Below, piece by piece: positions 24,706 to 34,872 of a stretch of DNA of 64,000 bases; the stretch's first letter is position 1; each line of letters begins with the position of its first letter. The translations under genes were made by a program, and so were the position numbers. This DNA comes from Cryptomeria japonica (lineage: Eukaryota > Streptophyta > Pinopsida > Cupressales > Cupressaceae), in assembly GCF_030272615.1 (NCBI RefSeq), contig NC_081415.1, forward strand, positions 624,961,740-625,025,739, given 5' to 3'. The notes below the pieces were generated by a model that saw only the letters and a list, made by a program, of their open reading frames with translations, had not been told where the DNA came from and searched no databases.

Positions 24706-25777
24706 TGTTCACATTAAAAACCCAATGACTAAGGTTTTTGGCTGGGTTACCTTTTCTTGCCTTTTTAGTTTTCTAGTAGCACAGGGTGTACAAGACAATT
24801 GTTGGCCTGGTGTTACTCCCTCGGTCCATATTTGGCATTCAGTTTTTGGAGTAGCATGGTGGTGACAAATGGAAAGATGTGCTGATTAGGTTTCTTTTCG
24901 GGGCCCACCTTTTACTGCAGTAAGCAAGCGGTTACCTAACACCATCATGTTTTGGTGGGTGCATTTTTGTTTGAAAATATTTTCTAGAAGCCTATCCGTG
25001 GTTAGAGAAATCTTTTCGGTTCATGATATTATGAAGACCATTGCAGGAAAGGAGTGAAGTTTCCGAACCATTTTGTTGGGTGTGATCTTCAGGGCGACAG
25101 GACATGGTTTTTTGTTCGAGGGTGGTTATGCCTTTTTGGCATATTTGGGAGCTATTTTTGAGAGCTCGAGGCTCTATTTATGCTTGTTTTTTCCCTGTTA
25201 GGAGGGGTTTAGAACTTTTGGAAGAAAAATTAAGTTTACTTGGTAGGGACTTTAGCCTTTTAAAACTATTACTATTTTCTGGAGAAGGTTATTCAAATTG
25301 TGCATGCAGCCTTTATGATACTTCTTTCAATATGCTTTGATGGTCTTTTTTGTGCTGTTCTATTAGAATTCCAATAACTTTGGGAATACATCTACCTAAG
25401 ATTTTGCCAATTAAATATGTTTTGCACTTGTTATCTGGTAAATGCATGATGAGTATTTCCTTATGTTGCAAAGAAATTTAATTGTATCTTGGTTATGTTC
25501 CTGATTCAGACTTATAGATTGTTGAATGGGCTTATGAAAATCATATGTATTTGGATTTTGTATGCTCATGTCTTTAAAATAATGCTTTGGCGTATTGCCT
25601 TAATAGTCTAGATTTACTGTTGTTAACGTTTCCTTCTTTCCCCTTTTCCTCCAAACCCATAAGGAAGAGTCGGCTTCTCAATCCCAGAGGTTATTCAATG
25701 GAACCCGTGCAACAAGTTCCCCATCACTAAATTTCCCATAAGGTTGTTCGTTTCCAAGGTAGAATTTAGAGTTAACA
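24706..25777 (+). repeat. 5' LTR of large gypsy
   Basis: Starts TGTTCACATTA and ends GTTAACA. The first internal bases contain CCAGCATGCCCGGTGGGACC (25787-25806), which resembles the conserved segment after the 5' LTR in plant Tat-type elements. No standard primer-binding site is obvious directly at the LTR edge. An ORF at 25104-25340 is LTR sequence, not a gene. Confidence 0.82.
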
Positions 25778-25837
25778 GTTCCTTTTCCAGCATGCCCGGT
25801 GGGACCAATTACTTCAAATATATCTCTGAGATAGTTT

Positions 25838-27154
25838 ATGAGTCATAAGCCTATCACCAGGAGTCAAACAACTTTAAATCCTCACTTTCTTTTTCCTCCA
25901 TTGGTGACCATCCATTCGACCACAGCTTCATCTTCTCAAAGTTTTCCCACAGTCATACATGCTGTGATGGCACAAGTTCCCCCAAAAAAATTTGTGACCT
26001 GGGATAATGGTAGCCTCCTCATTCCCATAGTACCACCCGTGGTTTGGGGAGCCATCCCTGTAGCTGCGCTTAAGGTCATTCCTAAGTTCACAGGAGAATG
26101 TCATAAAACTCTTGGGGAGCATTTGCAAGATGTAGCCACTTTCTACACTGTCCATGGTATCACTGAATAGAATGTGGCTCTAAGATTACTCGTAGCCTGT
26201 TTGAAAGGAAAAGCTTTGGACTGGTTCAGATCCTTAGGCCCTAGCACTATAGGAGATTGGGATCAGCTAGGAGATCGTTTCTTTTAGAGATTCTCAGATA
26301 AAGCCGATAGATCGTCCTTAATGCACCAACTCATCACAATAAAGAGGGCTCCGACTGAAGCACTAATTGATTTTAATTTGAGGTTTCAACAAACTTGGCA
26401 AAGGATACCATTGTCTGCTCACCCTCTGACAGATATGGCTTTCGTATTCTATCTAAAAGCTTTCAATTCTGACATATCAATGATGATTCAATCTTTAGGA
26501 GGTAATACTCTTCCGCAAGCATTTGATATAGCAGTCCAAGCTGAAAACAACCATATCAATGCTAGAAAGCTAGCCTCTTGCCCTATAATGCCAATATTCC
26601 CTAAAATATCCACCCAAGTCATAGAAGAGGCCACTCCTAGTATGTCCGCTCCGCAGTCTATGTATTTGTTCCCTACTCCCCAAATCGCCTCTTTTCCTGC
26701 TAAAGTTAGTGATATGAAGAATCTCATAAGATCCTTCTCTAATGAAATTGTCAACCTAAAAAGAGCCTAGGTTTTGCCCGCCATGCCCCCTTTTCAGTAA
26801 AAGTTTCAAGGGAATCGACCTCCATACCAGCACATGAATCATCATGCTAATAAACCTCCTCCACCAAATGGCCAAATAGTCCCAATCCCCAATCTGTTGC
26901 AGGTTGTCTACCCAACCACTGGTAGGGAACTGTCAGTGGGTCAAAATAAATTGGCAGATGACACCAACTCTTGGTGTTTCCCGTGCAACAATGCTTATAC
27001 TCTGAGGAATTGCCCAAGAGGGAATTTGCAGTAGAGGGTTGCAAAACAAAGGAATTTAGGCATGATGCCGGAGGAGTCTGTATATACATCTTTGGGTATG
27101 GACAATGAGGCTTTTGTCACTCAAATGCAAGGGATGTCATTACAATAAGAAGCA
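25838..27154 (+). pseudogene. gag of large gypsy
   Basis: Starts at ATG 25838, 60 bases inside the LTR, and stays in one frame. The capsid region includes VIPKFTGECHKTLGEHLQD, LKGKALDWFRSLG (the usual W-F helix) and LIDFNLRFQQTWQRIP. A nucleocapsid knuckle near 26975-27020 reads CFPCNNAYTLRNC: a C-x2-C-...-C pattern where Tyr (TAT) stands in the His (CAT) position, a likely C-to-T change. In-frame stops are mainly TAG or TAA in place of CAG or CAA (for example 26168, 26285, 26768, 27032). It formed the virus-like particle shell when active. Confidence 0.75.
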
Positions 27155-28330
27155 GAGATTGCCCCCGATCATGCGCTTTTTTCATGGATGGAGGACGAGG
27201 ACACAGTGCTAACCAATGACACAATCACCCCAAAGGATGGAACCCCTCTCATGCACTCAGATTACAATCTTCACTCTAAAAGGTGTTTGACTAGGGAAAG
27301 AACTAACAGTATGAGATCAGTGCCTGCGGATAGGCCCCTTGGACCACCAATCATTAATTCTACCTACCCAAGAAAAGAGTTCATCCCTTATAAGCCGAAG
27401 GTTCTCACGCCTCAAGTGTTGGATGTGGTTGAACAGTTGAAGAAAGCCCCAACTCATGTCTCTCTGTGGGATCTCTTGAGTATTCCGGAGCAAAAGAATA
27501 GACTAAGAGAGGCATTGTCTCATGACCGAAAAGACGCAAGTGCGATAGCTCCGCAATCCCTTCAGACTGATGGGATGGGTCTCTGACTAGCAGTGAGAAA
27601 AGCGCACTCTCTGGCCATATTGACAAATGAAGGCTCACCCCCTGGTACCCAAGGAGAAGGTAAGCCTAAGCCAAATCCATTCTACCTTACCCTTATAGTT
27701 GGAGATAATCTTGTGCATAACTCCATGATAGATTCTGAGGCTAGCACTACTGTCATGCCTAAGAAAATTGCTAAAGTATTTAACATCAGCTATGACCCTT
27801 TGAATAAAGGGGTCATGCAACTCGATGGGAACATGGTTCAGATGGTAGGTCTCACCCAAAGCCTCCCCCTAACATTATTTGGATGTCCAAGTGTGACGGT
27901 GTCTCAAGAAGTAGTAGTCAGTGATATCCCTCATGTTTTTCGACTCTGTCTTTCTCGAGATTTTACCACTAAAATAGGAGGCTATATATCCCTAGATTGG
28001 TCCCATCTCATCCTCCGTACCCAACATGGCACCAAGCTGAAAATCCTTTCAGAACCCCTTCACATTGAACATATAGCTGACCATGCCTTGATTAATTTCG
28101 AGCCTACCCACACCTCTCTATCAAATGATGAATCAAAGGTGGTAGAGATTTTAGAAGACGAAGAAGTAATAGGAGAAATTTCCCCTGAGCAAGAAGCCTT
28201 CCTGAATGACTTCATAGGTTCAGATCCCTTCTCTAACTACCATGCCACCAGCCTGGGTACCTATTGCATTTTTGAAGAAAACCAAATCATCCCAAAGCTT
28301 ACTAAAGATCCATTCTTTGAAGAGCAGTTG
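27155..28330 (+). pseudogene. Aspartic protease region of large gypsy
   Basis: Same frame as gag. It contains a long linker with a DILSIPEQ-type segment (VSLWDLLSIPEQKNRLREAL), then the protease proper from about 27690. The active site reads MIDSEASTTVMP, where the canonical DSG has become DSE (GGG to GAG fits a single G-to-A change). The flap and second block follow. After the protease is an acidic linker (EILEDEEVIGEISPEQ). One TGA precedes the protease. The Gly-to-Glu change alone would probably abolish activity. Confidence 0.65.
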
Positions 28331-28720
28331 TCTTCGGCACTATGGACCCTACACTTCGATGATGCCAAATGAAAGATGGGCTCCAGAGTGGGAGTTTGTC
28401 TCACTCCCCTTTCAGACAATCAAATCCTAAAGCCTTTCCGATTGTAGTTTGCATGCTCAAATAATGAAGCGGAGTATGAAGGACTAATTCAAGGTTTGAA
28501 CATGGCGGAAAGGATGGGCATTAAAAAATTGAAAGTCCTTGGTGATTCTGAGCTAATGGTTCATCAAGTTCGATGGATATCCAGTGCCAAGCATGTCCGC
28601 ATGAGGTCTTACCACACTAGAGTGTGGGATCTAATAGAATTTTTTTATGCTTTCAATATCATAAGCACTCTTCAGAAACTAAATACCACAGCGCACCAAA
28701 TGGCCACCATTGGAGCATAA
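28331..28720 (+). pseudogene. First RNase H-like domain, upstream of RT
   Basis: Reads WTLHFDDAK, a stop, VGVCLTPLSDNQI, a stop, then NNEAEYEGLIQGLNMAERMG and LKVLGDSELMVHQV. This is the RNase H pattern D...E...D, with the first Asp in HFDDAK, the Glu in NNEAEYEGL and the second Asp in LGDSELMV. The last conserved Asp of the family, in an EAD-type motif, appears as His (TTAHQMA). It lies before RT, whereas the ordinary gypsy RNase H lies after RT and is also present, so the element had two. An additional RNase H is known in Tat-lineage elements. Confidence 0.65.
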
Positions 28721-29236
28721 TTTGATCATGCTATGAACTTCCTAACCGGCTCCCAAGTAGTCAGTGTGGTTGTCCACCTAGCTATCCCTGATAATGATAC
28801 TTACTGGCAAGTGTTCGAGAGTGATGAACAGATTGCTTTGTTCATCCAAAGCTTAGGTGAATTTTCTAATCAGCTGCAACCTAAGATAAAAGAAGCTTAT
28901 AGGAATCAGGTCATCTAGCTAAGATCCAATAAGCTCCCTAACGGTTTGATCACCTTAGAGAACCTGTTTGACCATGAGGATGCTAAGAAGTATAAGAAGA
29001 AGCTCAGAACAAACAAAGAGGATTATGCTGAGATGTTAGTTGGCAGTAGAAGAGTTCTCAAGGTAGGAAAAGGTGTTTCCTCCAAAGACAAAAAGAAGTT
29101 GGCCTAATATTGTGATGAATATGAAGGTGTCATGGCTTGGTCTTATGAGGATTTAAGGGGATACGATCCTAATATCATCCAGCATACCATTGAGCTTGAA
29201 AATGAGGCCAACCTGGTCTGATAGAAGCAAAGACCA

Positions 29237-29780
29237 GTTAACCCAAAAATTGAATCCCTCATGGCTCGGGAGTTAAAAAAGCTGATCGAATCAAGGATCA
29301 TTTACCCCGTTAAGCATAGTACATGGGTGTCAAATTTGGTCCCTATTAGAAAAAAGAATGGAGATATCCGGCTATGTGTGGATTTCTGAGATCTGAATCA
29401 AGCGTCTCTCAAAGACCACTATCCCCTACCATCCATGGAACAATTACTGAGCATAGTGGCAGGATCAGAAATGTTCTCAATGCTTGATGGTTTCTCAGGA
29501 TATAACCAGGTAAGTGTGAAAGTGGACGACCAGCACAAGACGACGTTTGCATACCAAAAGATGCCTTTCATTTTGAGGATCATTTTGATCATCTCAAGTT
29601 AGTCCTCCAAAAATGTCTTGAATTTGGGATTTCATTAAACCCCAAAAAATGTATCTTTGGGGTTCCTCAAGGAAAATTACTTGGGCATATAGTTTCAAAA
29701 GTGGGTGTTTCCATTGATCTAGACTGAGTCAAAGTGATTAAATACCTTCCCCTCTTGGTCAACAAAAAGGGAGTCCAATC
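29237..29780 (+). pseudogene. Reverse transcriptase of large gypsy, catalytic box deleted
   Basis: The N-terminal fingers and palm are clear: KKLIESRIIYPVKHSTWVSN, VPIRKKNGDIRLCVDF, a TGA for Arg, DLNQASLKDHYPLP, and MFSMLDGFSGYNQV carrying the first catalytic Asp. At about 29570 the sequence jumps from AYQKMPF straight to FEDHFDHLKLVLQKCLEFG. The segment in between, which holds the Y/F-x-D-D box and should be some 50 residues, is gone and the frame changes. The thumb and connection follow (GVPQGKLLGHIVSKVG). It cannot be an active polymerase. Confidence 0.78.
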
Positions 29781-30360
29781 TTTTTTTAGGAAAAGTCAAT
29801 TTTGTTAGTCGTTTTATCTCCAACTTTGTTGGAACAAAAAGACCCATCACTCTCATGTTAAAAAAAGATATACATTTCAAATGGACTACTAAGGCGAAAA
29901 AAGTTTTTGATGAAATAAAAAATGCTATATGTTCCACTCCCATATTGTCTAACCTAGACATGTCCAAGGACTTCATAATGTACGTTTTTTTTCTGGTCAG
30001 CATAGCATTGCCATGGTCCTAACCCAAAAAGATGCCCAAAAGGGAGGAGAGCATCCCATAGCTTTCCATTCAAAAAATCTCAAGGATTATGAGGCCTGAT
30101 ACAACTTTTTCAAAAATTAGGCCTTAGCCGCCATAAAAGGACTAAAGAAATTCAGGCTTTTCATTGCCTGTAATAAAACCACGGTGTACATAGCCCATCC
30201 CGTAGTAAGGGAATACATTATGGAGGGTGACATCACTGAAAAGAGGGCAAATTGGATCACTAAGATCTTGGAATATGAAGTTGATATCAAGCCAACAAAT
30301 CTCATCCACGGGAGAGGCCTGTGTGAATATATAGTGCAAGAATGCGAACCCCGCAATGAT
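29781..30360 (+). pseudogene. Gypsy RNase H after RT
   Basis: Encodes the RT connection (FLGKVNFVSRFISNFVGTKR), then TTKAKKVFDEIKNAICSTP and the RNase H N-terminus (DMSKDFIMYV, HPIAFHSKNLKDYE), followed by LAAIKGLKKFRLFI and the terminal VDIKPTNLIHGRGL. Two frame changes lie at T-runs: seven Ts at 29781-29787 and eight at 29984-29991. The second returns to the frame used before the first. The catalytic Asp expected in the first strand is replaced by an aromatic run, so the domain is dead even if the frameshifts are artefacts. Confidence 0.6.
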
Positions 30361-31668
30361 GAAGCGACCATAGAGGAAACGGTTATGTTTGTGCCTAATA
30401 TTCCAAGCGATAGCTGGATTGACAAAAGAAAGCACTTTATGAATACTAGGATTTTTCCTGAAAATCTCCCCTCGGCTAAGAGGAGATTTTACAGACTCCA
30501 AAATAGCAGTTTTTGCTTAATAGATGGAACTCTTTTCAAAAGAAATTTTGATGGAGTCCTGCTCCGATGTGTGGACGGGAGAAAAGCTGATAAAATCCTA
30601 CTTGAGTTCTACTATGGCTCCTTAGGAGGCCACTTCTCTGCACCCACAACTGCTATCAAGATTACTCAAGTTGGGTATTTTTGGCCGTCGACATTCAAAG
30701 ATACACACAATTTAGTGAGGGGATGTAAAGAGTGCCAGTATTACATGGGAAGGAGTAAGAAAGTTGCAATGCCACTCAGGCCCATGTCAGTGGAAGAGCC
30801 TTTCACTTAATGGGGCCTTGATTTTATCAGAATAAACAACCCCCCAAGTTTAGTTAGACATAAGTGGATCCTGACTGCTACTGATTATTTCACCAGATGG
30901 TCTGAAGCTATTCCTTTACGAAATTCATCAGAAAGTAAAGTGTTGGCTTTCCTAGAGGATCTGACTTGCCAGTACGGTCCCCCAAAACCTGTTATATTAG
31001 ATAATGCATGCATGTTCATAGGCTTGCGAATTACCCAATTTGCCCTTAGCAGAGGTATTTATCTCAAAACCTCTTCTAACTACTACCCTCACGGGAATGG
31101 ACTTGTTGAGTCCACTAACAAAAACTTGATCAAACTTATTAAAAGGATAGGTTCTGAATACAAGAGGGAGTGGCACCACCACCTAAGAAGTGCACTATGG
31201 GCAGACCACATAACACCCAAGTAGATTCTAAAGAATTCCCCTTACAAGCTGGTATATGGAAAATATGCACTTTTCCCCATGTCGCTAGAGATCTCGGTGT
31301 TGCAATTGCTAAAATCAATGGAGGTCGCCGAAAATGGCCCTATGGCCATAAGATTGGTAGAGATTATGGAGCTAGAAGAAGCGAGGGAGGCAGCCTTCCC
31401 GGCCTTCCAAGACAAACAGGAAATCGTCAAAAGATGGTTTGACAATAAAAAGAGTTCTGATTTGGTTTTCGCCCTTGGAGACCTCGTATTGAAATATAAC
31501 GAGAGGACAGCGAAGTCTGGTCAGCACGCCAAATTCAACTGCCTATGGGAGGGACCTTTCCTCATTATATGTTGCAAAGGTTTTAATGCTTTTGAGCTAG
31601 AAGACATGAATGGGGACCCTCTCCCCATCTCGGTTAATGGTTTCCACCTCAAACCTTTTCATTAAGTG
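30361..31668 (+). pseudogene. Integrase of large gypsy
   Basis: The N-terminal zinc-binding region reads GGHFSAPTTAIKITQVGYFW then NLVRGCKECQYYMGR. The catalytic core keeps D (WGLDFIRI), D (VILDNACMF, where the family usually has DNG) and E (HGNGLVESTNKNLIK), matching the DDE transposase-like fold. It was the enzyme that inserted the cDNA into host DNA. Only two in-frame stops are seen, TAA at 30808 and TAG at 31222. The C-terminal part (FALGDLVLKYNERT, KFNCLWEGPFLI) is the SH3-like end and ends with a natural stop after LKPFH. No chromodomain is visible, consistent with a Tat-type element. Confidence 0.78.
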
Positions 31669-31679
31669 TTTCATCCCCT

Positions 31680-31725
31680 TTTTAATGTATATAATGTATA
31701 TCATGTATATAATGTATATAGTGCT
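31680..31725. repeat. Short ATGTATAT tandem repeat
   Basis: Right after integrase, ATGTATATAATGTATAT-like units repeat about two to four times. Probably a slippage tract in the untranslated spacer. Confidence 0.7.
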
Positions 31726-31918
31726 TATTTATCTTATTTATTTCTAGCTAGAATCAAGCAAGCAAATAGAGAAAGAAGAGAATATAGATAAATAGAAAAG
31801 TGAAAATCGATTATATTAAAAGCATTCTTGTATTTTCATTACAAAATGGGTAGGCTCTTGGCATCTCCTTTTTCTACAACCATTTTGTTCAAATCCAAGT
31901 TGATGGTTCGTCACCTCT

Positions 31919-32462
31919 TTAGCGGCTCTCTTTAGTCTCTTCCTCATCAGCGTCAGAGGTTTCCTCTTCTCCCAGCCACTCAGAGTTAGAGGCACTCTCA
32001 AGCTCCCCGGGCATGAAAATAACAACTAGGTTTGGTTGTTGATCTGGCATCAAAATTCTCAGGAAGCTATAGTCCCTGAATCCAGTATACCAGTCTGTAT
32101 CTTCTAGGACCGGGACTATCAAACGGACATGTAGAAGAAATTTTGTGGCAAGCTCGACACGATACTGATGAGAGGACAACGTCATTATTTTCAGCCCACT
32201 GATGAGTAGGTGTCAAGCCACCTCCTCATTAAGTATGATGAACCGCTTCAAGTCAGGCACCAGAGGAAGCCCTCGAAAGGGGACATAGTATGCAACTACA
32301 TTCTCTAGTCTACCTAAGTAATCCTCTGAAAAGAGAGCCTGAGTCAGTTGCATCGCTAGCAACCCAAATTGATCGCAATCTAGCAAAGAGGCTATGAATC
32401 ATGAGTAGATATCCAAATTCACTCGGTATCGGTATGGGTTACCAACAAAATCCTCTCCTAGT
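31919..32462 (-). pseudogene. Antisense extra ORF of large gypsy, truncated
   Basis: Reading down from 32462 on the minus strand, one frame stays open except for two TGA codons (about 32400 and 32214), ending at a stop at 31919. It reads through segments such as LLDCDQFGLLAMQLTQALFS, RLENVVAYYVPFRGLPLVPD, then YRVELATKFLLHVRLIVPV and an acidic tail (GEEETSDADEEETKE). I do not recognise the domain. Its N-terminal side is cut off by the nested gypsy at 32463 and is not found at 40402. Antisense ORFs 3' of pol are known in some Tat elements (Grande has one), which makes this plausible as a true element gene. Confidence 0.5.
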
Positions 32463-33699
32463 TGTAGCGTCCTAAAATTGCGACACTTGCAATTTCGACT
32501 GCATTTCGGTCTTCACGATGGCGACGCAACATGCAACCTGAATGGAGACCCTGAAACTTGCTCACGACACTGAAAACTGCATTTTTCAAGCACCCTGGCC
32601 TGAACCTCCTTGCACCCTGTTGTCCCGGGAGGTGGGACCAGAGCGCCCAGCGCCCTGGTCCCCCAGGACCATGGCGCCTAGCGCCCTGGTCCCTGGGTCC
32701 TATTTTAGGCCCGGTCTCCTTTGGACTTCGGGTCTTTTTGTTTGCAATTTGGAAAATAAACTTTCCTGGTCGGCCTAAGGTCGGGCAAATCAGTCTATCA
32801 GCCCTAATTGACAAGTATATAAACTACATTTTCCTCTTTCATTCGATATGATGGAAAAGGCGTGGAAACTATACTCAAGCATTCAAACATTCAAGCATTC
32901 CTTCAAGCAATTGATCATTTCAAGTCTCCATTCAAGGCTAAGTGTTGCATTCAAGACAAGGATTCAACCATTGAAGAGGAGATCACATACTACATGCTAC
33001 ATACAACATACAAACATACAACAACATACAACATCTATACCTTCGCACATAAGGATACAAACATCCTTAGAACAAGGTATTAGTACTTGTTTTACAGTCA
33101 TTTACATTTACAGCACTTGCTCATTTTTTGGTTAATTCCAAAACTGGGGTTTGACCTAATGGCAAACCCCTAATCCCTAACCCCCCAATCGTCTTCGCTT
33201 TGCTGTGTGTAGGTTGCGGGTACGCGGTTGAAATTGAGGATCTGGAATCCTTGTGCAGAGATGAACAGATCCCCCTTCGTTTCGCGGATTTTTCGGAGGA
33301 CCGTGGCGCCAGGCGCCATCGTCCCGACAACTTTTGCTCAAATTTGCAGGACAGCGCCATATCGACATTTTACTACTAATTCCAAGTCCGCAGCTTCATA
33401 CTATATTCCTATCTCAATTTATAAGCGAATCTTTGTCACTTTCTATGCATTCCTAGCTTAATCTTCCTATCAACATTCTTTACAAAAGAGGGTAGCCTTG
33501 TTGTCTTAACCCTTGAAACTCATTTAGCATCCAATCTTGCATTGCGTGGGATTGGATCTTGTGGGTTTCAACCCCTCTTTTGAATGTAAAGTCTCTCCCC
33601 TAAGTGAAAACCATCAACCCCAGTGAACCTCCCTTCTCTCTCCTTGGAGTTGGAAGAGGGGAGAGCAACTAGGGTTCAATCGCGATTTTCCGCTTTACA
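32463..33699 (+). repeat. 5' LTR of nested gypsy
   Basis: Starts TGTAGCGTCCTAAAATTG and ends GCTTTACA. It contains two GGACC...GGTCC dyads (32635-32661, 32666-32692), a TATA box AAGTATATAAAC at 32811-32822, and a third dyad in its 3' part (33298-33324). Short ORFs in it are repeated in the 3' LTR and are not genes. Confidence 0.88.
32811..32822 (+). promoter_or_regulatory. TATA box in nested gypsy LTR
   Basis: AAGTATATAAAC, conserved at 39411-39422 in the 3' LTR, about 350 bases from the LTR start. Likely core promoter of this element. Confidence 0.6.
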
Positions 33700-34872
33700 T
33701 TTTGGTGAACCCGATGTGAACATCCTTTTTGATTTTTCATGCTTAGATCTGAAAAAATTGATTACATTTCCATGTTTGATCTTTTGCAAAATTTTAGAGG
33801 TGATTGCATAAAAACCCTAAAATTTCTTTTTAGTAATTAAACTTGTGAAATATTTAATTGTTAATGCTTGTTTCAGATCTGCCCTTCTATTACAAATTAT
33901 CAATTCATATTTGTGCTTTGATTTTGAAAATTAAGTGGTTAAGTGTCAAAACCCTAATTTTTGAAACCCTCTTGATTCAACCTTTGTCTGACAATTTCAC
34001 TGATCAAAACATCTCCAAATCAGCTGTAACTTTGGATTCCGCAATAAAATCACAATATCTTTCATCCCTAAAAATTTGGAAAAAAGTTGCGAGGACCGTG
34101 TGCACTCCGAGTGCCATCGTCCCCGACATTTTTTCCGAAATTTCGGGAGCGAGATCTTACTGTATTTTCCTGCTGAAATCCAGAATTTTGGCTGATTTTA
34201 TCAATTTTAACACCTTCAAAATTACAGTCAAAGTTGGTCTTGTGATTGCTTGGATTAAGGCTTTTAAACATTCAAAAATCATTGAAACTGAAATTTTGTG
34301 TCAAAATTGTGTTCTTACTGTCCTAAATCTGAAAAGTGTGTTTGCATTCATTCGAAATTTCAGTGCTTTATTCAAATTCTTACAATTTGTGACTTTTGAA
34401 ATTAAGTGCTTAATTACAACAACTTTAATTTCCGCTTTCAAAATTGAATTTTGCGTGAAATTGAGTCAATTTTTAAATTTCAAAACTTGCATTGCTTTTG
34501 ACATTCCCTCTAAAATCATAAAATTCAAAATTTCAGTTTCCCTCTCTTTTTCAAAATTCAAATTTTGCATTTTTTGACAATCTTGGTAGGGTTCAATTTT
34601 GAGATTGCAACTTTAATTTGGCCTACCTATAGATCATAAAATCACTCAATTTTTTCATATTAGCTTTAAAATCATCATACCTTTCATCCCTGCAAATTTC
34701 GAAAAAAGTTGCAAGGACCGTGTTGCACTCCGAGCGCCACGGTCCCGGACATTTTTTCCGAAATTTCGGGAGAGTGTCGTGATTGCATTTAACAGCTTAA
34801 ATCCAGAAGATTGGCTGATTTTACTGAAAATTGCTACCTCTAAAATCAAAATTTTCTCTCCCTCTCTAGTGC
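33700..34872 (+). other. Leader of nested gypsy with duplicated dyad cassette
   Basis: Non-coding leader between primer site and gag. A segment of about 150 bases is present twice, at 34056-34204 and 34676-34824. Each copy holds GGACCGTG...GTCC followed by TTTTTTCCGAAATTTCGGG, another dyad. The same pattern in weaker form lies in the LTR end (33290-33400). The open stretch 33858-34577 is low-complexity Phe/Ile/Lys-rich and not a supported gene. Confidence 0.7.

Noticed and set aside
32458-32851. Overlapping Pro/Gly-rich ORFs on both strands, repeated at 39058-39451
   Set aside because: They lie in LTRs and arise from GC-rich palindromes. Openness on both strands is a composition effect.
33858-34577. 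239-codon plus-strand ORF in the nested gypsy leader
   Set aside because: Low-complexity Phe/Ile/Lys composition, interrupted by the duplicated dyad cassette, and no start or domain evidence. Better explained as leader.
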